Of a stretch of 64,000 bases of DNA, positions 56,884 to 64,000 are shown in pieces (the first letter of the stretch is position 1; each line of letters opens with the position of its first letter). Source of the stretch: an uncultured Phycisphaerales bacterium (GTDB lineage Bacteria; Planctomycetota; Phycisphaerae; Phycisphaerales; UBA1924); the NCBI GenBank assembly GCA_937871915.1, contig CALMPG010000095.1:1-64000 (forward strand), given 5' to 3'. The position numbers and the translations under genes are program-made. The notes under the pieces are model-generated. The model was not told where the DNA came from. It saw only the letters and a list, made by a program, of their open reading frames with translations, and did no database searches.

Positions 56884-58421
56884 GGTGGGATCTCCTTGGC
56901 CAGCCATTCGTTCTCCGCATGAAACGTGATGCTGATCTCGCTGGCCGCGCCATCGAAAGTGATCTTGCTGATCAAGAGCTTGAGGAACGCCGCCTGCTCG
57001 CGGGTCGTGAGCGCGCTCCATAACGGCTCGAACTCGGCCATCGCCGCCTCGGTCTCCTCCCGCCCGACGATCTTCTGGCGGAGGCGCGCGACGTCGTCGT
57101 CAATCGTCAAGAGCCGCCTCCGCGCCAGGCGCTCGCGGCCGTCGATGTCCGCCAGTCTCGCCCGCGCCGCATCCGTGCCGGCCCCCTCGACCGTAAGCCG
57201 TTTCGTCTCGACCGCGTTCCACTGGCATTCACGCTGCAGGGCCCGCCGCTCGACCTCAAGCGCCTCGATCTCCGTCCGGTCCTGCCGCTGCGCGTGCTCC
57301 ACCACCAGCCGAACGAGCTGCCGGTCGCGCCCAATCGCCTTGATGCGGCCGACGACGAACTGCTCGAGTTGGTCGGCGGGGATTGATTTGCTGTCGCAAC
57401 GGTCGTACCCGCGGTCCTGCGCGTGCGAGCAGACGTAGTAGCGGTATCGTTTGGCGTTTTGGGTCGAGAACGAGTGCAGCATGTGGCGGTTGCAGCCCTT
57501 GCACCACAGCAGCCCTTTGAGCAGGGAGCCGTGCATGTTGTTGACCTCCGACCCGCCGGTCACGGCGTTGAACCGGAGCTTGGCCTGCACCAGATCCCAA
57601 GTCTCATTGTCGACGATCGCCTGGTGCTCGCCGTCGTACACATCCTTGTGGTGCGAGACCTTCCCGATGTAGAGCACGTTGGTGAGCATGGTGTAGAGCA
57701 GGGTGCGGTTGATCGCCAGCCCGCCGATGGCGCGCCCGTCTTTGGTCGTCCACTTCTTGGTCGTCCAGCCGCGTTTCTCCAGGTCGTTGACGACGCGACG
57801 GATGGTCTCGCACCGCAGGTACGTGCGGAAGACCTCTCGCACTTGGCAGGCCTCCGCCTCGTTGACGACGAGTTTGCCGCCCACGTTGTCGTAGCCCAGC
57901 ACGGGCCGACCACCCGCGTACTTGCCCCGCTTGCGGGCGGCGGCGATCTTGTCCCGCGTCCGCTCCGAGATAATCTCCCGTTCGAACTGTGCGAACGAGA
58001 GCAGGATGTTCAGCGTCAGCCGTCCCATCGAATGGGTCGTGTTGAACTGTTGGGTGACGGAGACGAACGACACCTTGTGCCGGTCGTACACCTCCATCAT
58101 CTTCACGAAGTCCGTCAGGGATCGCGAGAGGCGGTCCACCTTGTAGACCACCACGCAGTCCACCTCGCCGGCGGCGATGTCGTTCATGAGGCGGCGCAGC
58201 GCGGGGCGCTCCATGTTGCCGCCCGTGAACCCGCCGTCGTCGTACTTCGTGGGGAGGCACACCCAGCCCTCATTCTTCTGGCTCGTGATGTACGCCTCGC
58301 CGCTCTCGCGCTGGGCGTCCAGCGAGTTGAACTCCTGGTCGAGCCCCTCCTCGCTGCTTTTGCGCGTATAGATCGCGCAGCGGATGCGGGGCGTCGGCGG
58401 CGTGGATGCACGCCCGCTCAT
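56862..58421 (-). CDS. Large serine recombinase
   Basis: 519 residues. The resolvase domain begins CAIYTRKSSEEGLDQEFNSL, with the Ser of YTRKSS as the catalytic nucleophile, and continues through DDGGFTGGNMERPALRRLM, VVYKVDRLSRSL and ISERTRDKIAAARKRGK. A recombinase domain with two Cys pairs (CKGCNRHML and CSHAQDRGYDRC) and a coiled-coil region complete the large-serine-recombinase layout. It should integrate and excise element B. Its stop is overlapped by the HTH gene and its start by the DUF2924 gene. Confidence 0.92.
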   Translation of the reverse strand: MSGRASTPPTPRIRCAIYTRKSSEEGLDQEFNSLDAQRESGEAYITSQKNEGWVCLPTKYDDGGFTGGNMERPALRRLMNDIAAGEVDCVVVYKVDRLSRSLTDFVKMMEVYDRHKVSFVSVTQQFNTTHSMGRLTLNILLSFAQFEREIISERTRDKIAAARKRGKYAGGRPVLGYDNVGGKLVVNEAEACQVREVFRTYLRCETIRRVVNDLEKRGWTTKKWTTKDGRAIGGLAINRTLLYTMLTNVLYIGKVSHHKDVYDGEHQAIVDNETWDLVQAKLRFNAVTGGSEVNNMHGSLLKGLLWCKGCNRHMLHSFSTQNAKRYRYYVCSHAQDRGYDRCDSKSIPADQLEQFVVGRIKAIGRDRQLVRLVVEHAQRQDRTEIEALEVERRALQRECQWNAVETKRLTVEGAGTDAARARLADIDGRERLARRRLLTIDDDVARLRQKIVGREETEAAMAEFEPLWSALTTREQAAFLKLLISKITFDGAASEISITFHAENEWLAKEIPPCPTAQL

Positions 58422-58957
58422 GCCGACACCGCCTCGGTGGGAGCCTGGCTGGCGGCTGGGCGGTTGCCCCGATCAATCCCGAAGAAGCGGTTCCCATTCC
58501 AGTGGTTGCCCGTCGCGGCATTGGCAACCGCCGAGAGCGACCGGTAGACGCGGCCTTCCCACTCGAACCCATCGGCGCGGACGAGAACCACGAGCCGCGT
58601 TCCCTTGTAATCCTTGGTGATGATGGTGCCGACGGCCGGGCGGGCAAACTTTGGGGGCTGGCGAAAGGCACCGATCGCCGCGACCTCGGGGGCGAGCGGC
58701 GTGGGCGCGAGGGGCCGTTGGGACGGGGCCCGCACCCGCAGGTCCGCGTCGTTGGCCAGCGCGTCGGCGCGGAGGCGGGCGCGTTCCGTCAAACCACCTT
58801 CAGCGTTGGCCTGCATGCGCCACGCCACACGCTTGAGCAGGTTCTCGCGGTTGTTGGTCGACGGCTCCTCCCCGTAGACCTCGATGTACTTGTCCTTGAG
58901 CTCGCTGGTCCGTAGGTTCACCAGCGCCCGAATCTGTGCCGACAATCGTCCGTTCAT
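58418..58957 (-). CDS. DUF2924 protein
   Basis: 179 residues. The N-terminal helical part has LRTSELKDKYIEVYGEEPS and RENLLKRVAWRMQANAEGGL, and the C-terminal half has TIITKDYKGTRLVVLVRADG, YRSLSAVANAATGNHWNGNR and FFGIDRGN, which are the DUF2924 hallmarks. This family usually sits next to a large serine recombinase. The function is not established, but DNA binding or target handling for the recombinase is possible. Start and stop overlap both neighbours. Confidence 0.85.
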   Translation of the reverse strand: MNGRLSAQIRALVNLRTSELKDKYIEVYGEEPSTNNRENLLKRVAWRMQANAEGGLTERARLRADALANDADLRVRAPSQRPLAPTPLAPEVAAIGAFRQPPKFARPAVGTIITKDYKGTRLVVLVRADGFEWEGRVYRSLSAVANAATGNHWNGNRFFGIDRGNRPAASQAPTEAVSA

Positions 58958-59154
58958 GCGTCACCTCGTTTCTGGCCGTCGGGGGACGCCCCCGACCTAA
59001 GCGGACCACTGAGGCGATCATCAACGCGAGAGTCAAGCGGAGACGGCGGAGAAGATCGATGCTCGACGGCGCGGGAGCCGGGACGACCAAAGTGCCGCCG
59101 AACGGCCCGGGCGAGCAGTTCGGCGGCCCGTTCTTGGCGTTCGGCCGACGACAT
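58954..59154 (-). CDS. Small protein at the head of the DUF2924/recombinase operon
   Basis: 66 residues from an ATG that starts SSAERQERAAELLARAVRRH. The rest is Ser/Arg/Pro-rich and without clear fold. Small proteins with the ERxxxxAELLARxVxR pattern are often seen first in this cluster type. The stop overlaps the DUF2924 start by four bases. Confidence 0.55.
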   Translation of the reverse strand: MSSAERQERAAELLARAVRRHFGRPGSRAVEHRSSPPSPLDSRVDDRLSGPLRSGASPDGQKRGDA

Positions 59155-59377
59155 CGCCGCCTCGCGGGCGCAAGGCTGTGGCGCGGTGGGACGGATCAAA
59201 GGGAGTGCTCCGGTTTGAGGATGGTGGGCTCTGGGTCCCTACCAGGCATCTCGCCGGTGATGTCTCGACTTCACGACGCCACTACAGACGCGGCTGCTCG
59301 CTGAGGCCCGAAGGACCTGACCTGGGGTGACATGGAGGCCGCCGCGGTAATCGGGCCGTCGAAGATGGGCAGTCCGC

Positions 59378-59383
59378 TACAAT
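59378..59383 (+). promoter_or_regulatory. -10 box before the SIR2 gene
   Basis: TACAAT, one base from the consensus -10 hexamer. The GTG start codon follows only 6 bases later, so if this box is used, the transcript would begin at or next to the start codon (leaderless). No convincing -35 box was seen. Confidence 0.4.
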
Positions 59384-59389
59384 GATGTC

Positions 59390-60535
59390 GTGAAATGCAC
59401 GTTCCGCACGGATGCGATCACGCCAACTGGAACGGTGTTCTCCGGGAACACCGTGCTTTGGCTTGGCGCGGGATTCTCCACCTGCGTTACCAGCGGAGCG
59501 ATGCCGCTGATGGGGAACTTCTTCGACCGTCTGGAGGAGGTGGCGTGCCCCAACTTGCACTGTTTCATGCGGGAGTGGTTTGGCAACCCCCGCACCGCGA
59601 ATGTCGAAGAAGTACTGCTGTCGATCGAGCAGCTGCAAGATGCCCCGGTCGCGGCCGAGCGATGTCGAGAGACGTTCGGACCATCCTTCGCGGCGAACGC
59701 GCGTGCCGAACTCAGCCAGTACATCCTGCGGCGCTTGAGCCATGAATCATTCGATCCCAGGCATTGGGCGGTTCAGTTTCTGCAGCTCGCGGATGCGAAC
59801 ACGACCACGGTGACGACGAACTACGACCGGATCGCTGAACTTCTCCTTTCGAATCGTCCCGGCATGGTTCACCTGGGCAACGGTCAGGCTGCGCCGTCCT
59901 GCCCACACTGCAAACTCCGCTCCCTCCTCATGTGGCAATGCCAATGTTCGGGCGATCAACCCGTCCCGCCCGTCCACTGGCGTGGCGCTGTTCTGAAACT
60001 CCACGGCTCGGTGACATGGCACACATGCCGAGGCAACGGATGTCAGCAGCAGTACTGCCTGATTCCTGATCCTGGCTGTCGCCCATTCCAGATGCTCGCG
60101 TGCAACTGCTGCCACGGTCCCACAGAACCCGTGCTCGTGCTCCCGTCAATGACCAAGACGTACAAGGCCTACCCCCATCTGCAGCGAATGTGGGACGCCT
60201 CGCTTTCCGCTCTGGAGGAGGCCAGCCGCTTGGTGGTGTTCGGTTTTTCGTTTCCCGCGAGCGACGCGGCCATCTGCAGATTGTTCCGCAAGAGCATCGA
60301 GCACAGCCCGCATCTCCGGGAGCTCGTCGTCGTTGATGCCGCACCAGGACCGGTCGCGGATCGAGTACGACGACTGCTCCCGGAGGGCCGAGACCTTGAG
60401 CTGCACACCTTTGTGGTCCCAACCGACGGCTCCACACCGTTGTGGTGGAAGGGGGCGTTCCCTTCACGTCGCTCAGCATCGTGCCCCGTGAAACCATCGC
60501 CAAGCAGCGCCGGCACCGCCGCGATCGCGCGGTGA
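59390..60535 (+). CDS. SIR2-family NAD-binding protein, likely defence gene
   Basis: 381 residues from a GTG. SIR2 motifs in order are LWLGAGFSTCVTSG, TTVTTNYDRIAELL, LKLHGSVTW and FGFSFPASDAA. Several Cys are present between residues 165 and 250 (CPHCKL, CQCSG, CRGNGCQQQYC, ACNCC), more than the usual zinc site. SIR2-like proteins of this type often deplete NAD+ in anti-phage systems such as Thoeris, DSR and others, but no known partner is recognised here. The gene lies between a recombinase element and an AbiE-like pair. Confidence 0.78.
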   Translation: MKCTFRTDAITPTGTVFSGNTVLWLGAGFSTCVTSGAMPLMGNFFDRLEEVACPNLHCFMREWFGNPRTANVEEVLLSIEQLQDAPVAAERCRETFGPSFAANARAELSQYILRRLSHESFDPRHWAVQFLQLADANTTTVTTNYDRIAELLLSNRPGMVHLGNGQAAPSCPHCKLRSLLMWQCQCSGDQPVPPVHWRGAVLKLHGSVTWHTCRGNGCQQQYCLIPDPGCRPFQMLACNCCHGPTEPVLVLPSMTKTYKAYPHLQRMWDASLSALEEASRLVVFGFSFPASDAAICRLFRKSIEHSPHLRELVVVDAAPGPVADRVRRLLPEGRDLELHTFVVPTDGSTPLWWKGAFPSRRSASCPVKPSPSSAGTAAIAR

Positions 60536-60608
60536 TCCAGGCGATTCAGCGATGAGTGCCCTTGGGGATGGGCCACGCAGCCTGTATCCGTCCAAAACCC
60601 GTTCACCT

Positions 60609-60668
60609 GGGTATACTGGATCGGCAGAAGTACCGATCTAGTTGGTACTATTGCAGGAGTGCTATACC
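60609..60668 (+). promoter_or_regulatory. Nested inverted repeats, likely AbiEi-type operator
   Basis: AGTACC at 60629 pairs with GGTACT at 60644, flanking a 9-base spacer. GATCGG at 60619 pairs with CCGATC at 60633. An outer GGTATAC/CTATACC pair is partly matched. AbiEi regulators bind inverted repeats just upstream of their own gene, so this is a likely autoregulatory operator. Confidence 0.6.
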
Positions 60669-61478
60669 GTGCGGCTGGGAATCGATGAGAAAAACCGGGC
60701 GGCCTTGGAGCGGCTCCACCGCGACGTTGCGGGGCCGTTCGACATGGCCGCCGCCGCGCGGGTGCTGCGGATGCCGCCGGCCGAGGTTCGAAGGCTCCTC
60801 AGCTACCTGGCATCGCGGGGTTGGCTCTCGCGCGTCCGTCGCGGCGTCTACACCACTGTACCGCTGGGCGCTTCTGAACCCTCTGACTGGCGAGAGGACC
60901 CGTGGCGCGTCGCAGTCTCGGTGTTTGCGCCCTGCTACGTCGGCGGCTGGAGCGCGTGCGAACACTGGGAGTTGACCGAGCAGGTCTTCCGTGGCGTGGT
61001 GGTGATGACGGCGCGTCCGATCCGCGGGACCGAAGTGGAAGTGCAGGGCACCGCGTTCCGTCTCAAGCACGTCCCCGAGAATGCGCACTTCGGCACTCGC
61101 GTTGTGTGGCGCGATCGCGTGAAGGTCAAGGTGTCCGACCCAACGCGCACCGTGGTCGACATCCTCGACGACCCGCGGCTGGGTGGCGGCATCCGGCACG
61201 TGGCCGCCGTCGTGCGTGAGTATCTCAGCGGCGCTCATCGCAACGAGAAACTGCTCGTGGAGTACGGCGATCGCCTCGGGAACCGCACGGTATTCAAACG
61301 CCTCGGGTACATAATTGAAACGCTCCGTCTCGACGTTCACACGCTCACCGATGCCTGCTGCGCTCGCGTGAGCACGGGCCTGACGCGGCTCGACCCATCG
61401 GTGGACACGAACGGCCGCGTGCTCAAGCGTTGGGGGCTCCGCGTGAATGTTGAACTCAAGCGGGAGGAGCCGTCATGA
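60669..61478 (+). CDS. abiEi: AbiEi-like antitoxin/regulator
   Basis: 269 residues from a GTG (VRLGIDEKNRAALERL); a start at 60642 would lie inside the operator repeats. The N-terminal winged helix is AAARVLRMPPAEVRRLLSYL. The C-terminal domain contains WSACEHWELTEQVFRGVVVM, a signature of the AbiEi C-terminal fold. The stop overlaps the next start by four bases. In known AbiE pairs this protein represses the promoter and counters the nucleotidyltransferase. Confidence 0.85.
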   Translation: MRLGIDEKNRAALERLHRDVAGPFDMAAAARVLRMPPAEVRRLLSYLASRGWLSRVRRGVYTTVPLGASEPSDWREDPWRVAVSVFAPCYVGGWSACEHWELTEQVFRGVVVMTARPIRGTEVEVQGTAFRLKHVPENAHFGTRVVWRDRVKVKVSDPTRTVVDILDDPRLGGGIRHVAAVVREYLSGAHRNEKLLVEYGDRLGNRTVFKRLGYIIETLRLDVHTLTDACCARVSTGLTRLDPSVDTNGRVLKRWGLRVNVELKREEPS

Positions 61479-62881
61479 TCACGCGGGCCGACATCGATCA
61501 GCGGGTGCGCGAATGGGGCCTGCGCGAGGACGTGGTTGAAAAGGACTACGTGATCGGCTGGCTGCTGTGGGGCATCGGCTCCGAGGCCACACTCGGCGAG
61601 AGGTGGGCCTTCAAGGGCGGGACCAGCCTAAAGAAATGCTACATCGAGACGTACAGGTTTTCGGAGGACCTGGACTTCACGGTGCTGCCGGATGGCCCGA
61701 TCGCCCCGGCAGATATCGAGGCTCCGCTCAAGGCAGCGCTCGACCGAGTGGCAGAGGAATCGGGAATCGACTTCTCACAGCGAGCGCCCGCACTGAAGGG
61801 TCACGCCTCCGGCAAGTACACGGAGGGGCGCATCTACTACGTCGGCCCGCGCCGCACACCGCACGTGGCGAGTGTGAAGCTCGACCTGAGCTCATCGGAG
61901 AAGGTCGTCCGTCCCACCGTGCAGCGCGCTATCGCGCATCCGTACCCCGACACGCTCCCCGATCCCGGAGTGGTCCGGTGCTACTGCTTCGAAGAGGTCT
62001 TTGCCGAGAAGATCCGGGCGCTGGGCGAGCGGGGACGACCGCGTGATCTCTACGACGTGGTCAACCTTTACCGCCGAGAGGACCAGCAGGCGGCCGCTGT
62101 CGCGGCGCAAATCCGGGCCGTGCTCATCGAGAAGTGCCAGACCAAGGGCGTGCCTGTGCCATCGTTGGCCTCCGTGCAGACCACGGAGCGGCTGGAAGAG
62201 ACGAAGTCCGAGTGGGAGAACATGCTCAGGCACCAGTTGCCCGAACTCCCGCCGTTCGACGACTTCTGGAACATCCTGCCGGGGATTTTCGCGTGGCTTG
62301 AGGGGACATCGGCGGCGCCTGCCCTTCAGTCCCTCCAGGTCGCCTCCGAATCCGTCGAGCCAACCTGGGTGCCGCCGGCCACGGTCAGCGTCTGGGGCGG
62401 GACCGTCCCGATGGAGACCATCCGTTTCGCGGCCGCGAACCGCTTGTGCGTGGAGCTTGGCTACAACGACTCGCGCCGGACCATTGAGCCGTATTCGCTG
62501 CGCCGTTCACAGGCGGGCAACCTTCTGTTGTACGCAGTCCGTGCAGACACTGGTGAACCCCGCGCGTATCGAGTTGACCGCATTCAGAGCGTGCGGGTCA
62601 CCCAGCAGACGTTTGCGCCCCGCTATCGAGTAGAGTTTGCTTCGACGGGAGGCCTGCATGCACCGCCGCTCACGACGCGGCCGCCGGCAGAGCCATCATT
62701 TCGGTCGCCCCGTTCCTCGGGCTCTGGAACGGTCTACATCATTCAGTGCCCGTACTGCAACAAGAAGTTCAAACGCTCCACTGCCGGCGATTATCAGCTC
62801 AACGAGCACAAAGCGCCGGGTGGATATCGCTGCTCGGGGTCAGGACACCGCGGATACCTGGTGGACACGCAGTATTCATGA
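61475..62881 (+). CDS. abiEii: AbiEii-like nucleotidyltransferase toxin fused to WYL-like and zinc-finger-like regions
   Basis: 468 residues, longer than the usual 280-300 of AbiEii. Residues 1-290 carry the nucleotidyltransferase motifs FKGGTSLKKCY and FSEDLDFTV (the DLDF aspartates), then KLDLSSSE and EEVFAEKIRALGERGRPRDLYD. Residues about 310-390 look like a WYL domain: ELGYNDSRRTIEPYSLRRSQ, then AYRVDRIQSVRV. The last 45 residues hold CPYCNKKFKRS and a further His/Cys set (NEHKAPGGYRCSGSGHRG), suggesting a zinc ribbon. WYL domains are ligand sensors in many defence regulators, so the toxin may be ligand controlled (inference). Confidence 0.82.
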   Translation: MITRADIDQRVREWGLREDVVEKDYVIGWLLWGIGSEATLGERWAFKGGTSLKKCYIETYRFSEDLDFTVLPDGPIAPADIEAPLKAALDRVAEESGIDFSQRAPALKGHASGKYTEGRIYYVGPRRTPHVASVKLDLSSSEKVVRPTVQRAIAHPYPDTLPDPGVVRCYCFEEVFAEKIRALGERGRPRDLYDVVNLYRREDQQAAAVAAQIRAVLIEKCQTKGVPVPSLASVQTTERLEETKSEWENMLRHQLPELPPFDDFWNILPGIFAWLEGTSAAPALQSLQVASESVEPTWVPPATVSVWGGTVPMETIRFAAANRLCVELGYNDSRRTIEPYSLRRSQAGNLLLYAVRADTGEPRAYRVDRIQSVRVTQQTFAPRYRVEFASTGGLHAPPLTTRPPAEPSFRSPRSSGSGTVYIIQCPYCNKKFKRSTAGDYQLNEHKAPGGYRCSGSGHRGYLVDTQYS

Positions 62882-62920
62882 CAGCAGAGGCATGAGCGCG
62901 GGACCGAGGACACTACAGCC

Positions 62921-64000
62921 GTGGAACTAGCCGAACTCGCAACATCACCACCCGCCCCGCAACAGGTCGTGACGCCCTGGGCGGACTCCCGCGGTCAGGA
63001 TCTGCTCGGGCTTCGCGCCCCGGCAGAGCGTATCGCGGTGAAGCTGATGAACGGCGTAACGACGATATCACCGCTCATCCGTTACCTCGGCTTCCGCTCG
63101 TGGGTGATCCACCGCTACACCGATCTCCGCGGGCCGGACGACAGAAACTCGTTCAACGCCTTTGCCGGAAAGTGTGAGGCGGCGCTCGTGCTCGGCCACA
63201 AGCTCTCGGGGATTCCGACTCTGCGCATGGTGGGTGCGGACAGGGCTTCGGAGGAGTTGACTGGTTCATCAAACCCCTCCGCCAAGCGGCTCACGAAGAT
63301 TCTTGCGATGGATACCTACGCGGGACCGTCCCAGGATCTGGGCTTGGCACTCCGTAGGGGTTCGGTCCCCTCGCTGAGCAAGGAGCGCGGAGTGCCGCTG
63401 GCCCAGGAGGCCAATCGCATCCTGGGGCGGCTGTCCGCGTTGATGGGTCTCGACGTGTCGACGGCGGAGCAGCCGCTCGATCGGCAGCAAGCGATGGACC
63501 TGGCGGCGGCATTTCCGATCTCGACCCCCGCCGGTGCAGAACGGGAGATGCTCATCGATGCCATTTGCCCCGTGAGGCCGAGAGCAGGGGAGTACGCACG
63601 GGTCGCCGCCTACTGCTATCTGTTGCAGCTCGCGGCAGGTGCGGGCGCGACGTTGCTCGACGAGGACCTGGTATTTGAGTCCGTCATTGCGGGAGGTGGG
63701 CCCTCGCTACCCCCCGTGCTGCTCGATGTGGCTGACGGGTGGCTCCGTTTTCTCGTGCGCGACTCCCTCGTCGCCGTGCATGAACGTGCCGTAGCTCAGG
63801 TGCTGGGATTGCTCGCCGAGGCTCCCAATCGCACGGCGGTGGCCGATGCCCTAACAAAGCAGATTGAACAACTCGATCCGGGGCCAACTCTCGCAACCCT
63901 TGGCCTGGCTGGTTTCGGCGCGGGAACACCCATCCGGGAGCTCTGCGGCGCAGTCGACGCGGCATGCACAAACGTTCGTGCACAGGGCGGCCTGCGCCGC
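62921..64000 (+). CDS. Unknown protein following the AbiE-like pair, continues past window end
   Basis: Open from a GTG (VELAELATSPPAPQQVVTPW) for 360 codons to the window edge with no stop. It starts 39 bases after the AbiEii stop and may share its transcript. Segments such as ISPLIRYLGFRSWVIHRYTD and NSFNAFAGKCEAALVLGHKL look conserved, but no known family was recognised. The likely role is as a third component of the defence locus, judged only from position. Base composition is similar to its neighbours. Confidence 0.7.
   Translation, partial: MELAELATSPPAPQQVVTPWADSRGQDLLGLRAPAERIAVKLMNGVTTISPLIRYLGFRSWVIHRYTDLRGPDDRNSFNAFAGKCEAALVLGHKLSGIPTLRMVGADRASEELTGSSNPSAKRLTKILAMDTYAGPSQDLGLALRRGSVPSLSKERGVPLAQEANRILGRLSALMGLDVSTAEQPLDRQQAMDLAAAFPISTPAGAEREMLIDAICPVRPRAGEYARVAAYCYLLQLAAGAGATLLDEDLVFESVIAGGGPSLPPVLLDVADGWLRFLVRDSLVAVHERAVAQVLGLLAEAPNRTAVADALTKQIEQLDPGPTLATLGLAGFGAGTPIRELCGAVDAACTNVRAQGGLRR

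Noticed and set aside
58954-59389. Attachment site for the serine recombinase in the divergent space
   Set aside because: A core site could not be identified by eye. The location is plausible but unsupported, so no feature was listed.

Overview
The window is high-GC, gene-dense DNA, most likely from a planctomycete of the Phycisphaerales group. The main clue is a doublet of dockerin-like calcium-binding motifs (DFNGDGxVxVQDIFDFL) inside the giant protein at 34781-44575, a signature I associate with secreted Phycisphaerales proteins. The DUF2924/serine-recombinase cluster fits that assignment but does not prove it. No rRNA, tRNA, CRISPR array or insertion sequence was recognised.

Layout. (1) 1-6555, plus strand: decayed prophage A, with the end of a RusA-like resolvase, a small lipoprotein on the opposite strand, a DEAD-box helicase whose 3' end is fused to the tail of a phage-like structural gene, then a late cassette: structural protein, SAM methyltransferase, MptE/DUF115-like protein and a Ser/Gly-rich protein carrying an intein-like (Hint/BIL) domain. 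(2) 6790-16668, plus strand: divalent-metal efflux island (small exported protein, CzcC-, CzcB- and CzcA-like proteins, His-rich peptide, ZntA-like ATPase). (3) 27284-16696, minus strand: copper/silver operon (small Cys-rich exported protein, CusC-, CusB-, CopA- and CusA-like proteins, three-repeat metal-binding secreted protein). (4) 34581-27987, minus strand: type II secretion-like operon (secretin, ATPase, GspC-, GspL- and GspM-like proteins, TPR lipoprotein). (5) 34781-46158, plus strand: a 3264-residue exported YD-repeat/RHS protein with a C-terminal toxin-like tip, then two Cys-rich genes, the first a likely immunity gene. (6) 59154-46219, minus strand: element B, a serine-recombinase mobile element whose late end repeats the cassette of prophage A in the same gene order. 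(7) 59390-64000, plus strand: defence-type genes: SIR2, an AbiEi-like regulator, an AbiEii-like nucleotidyltransferase fused to WYL-like and zinc-finger-like regions, and a gene of unknown function that runs off the window.

How the parts may work together. The two metal operons together cover divalent cations (Zn/Cd/Co type) and Cu/Ag by periplasmic RND pumps plus P-type ATPases. The secretin operon lies divergent to the giant YD-repeat gene, whose signal peptide would deliver it to the periplasm, so a dedicated export route is plausible (inference). The paired late cassettes lie about 40 kb apart in inverted orientation and are clearly diverged, so they look like two related elements rather than a fresh duplication. 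Each carries a fusion junction just upstream, and no terminase, portal or capsid gene is visible, so neither should make a full phage. The right end looks like a defence island next to the recombinase end of element B.
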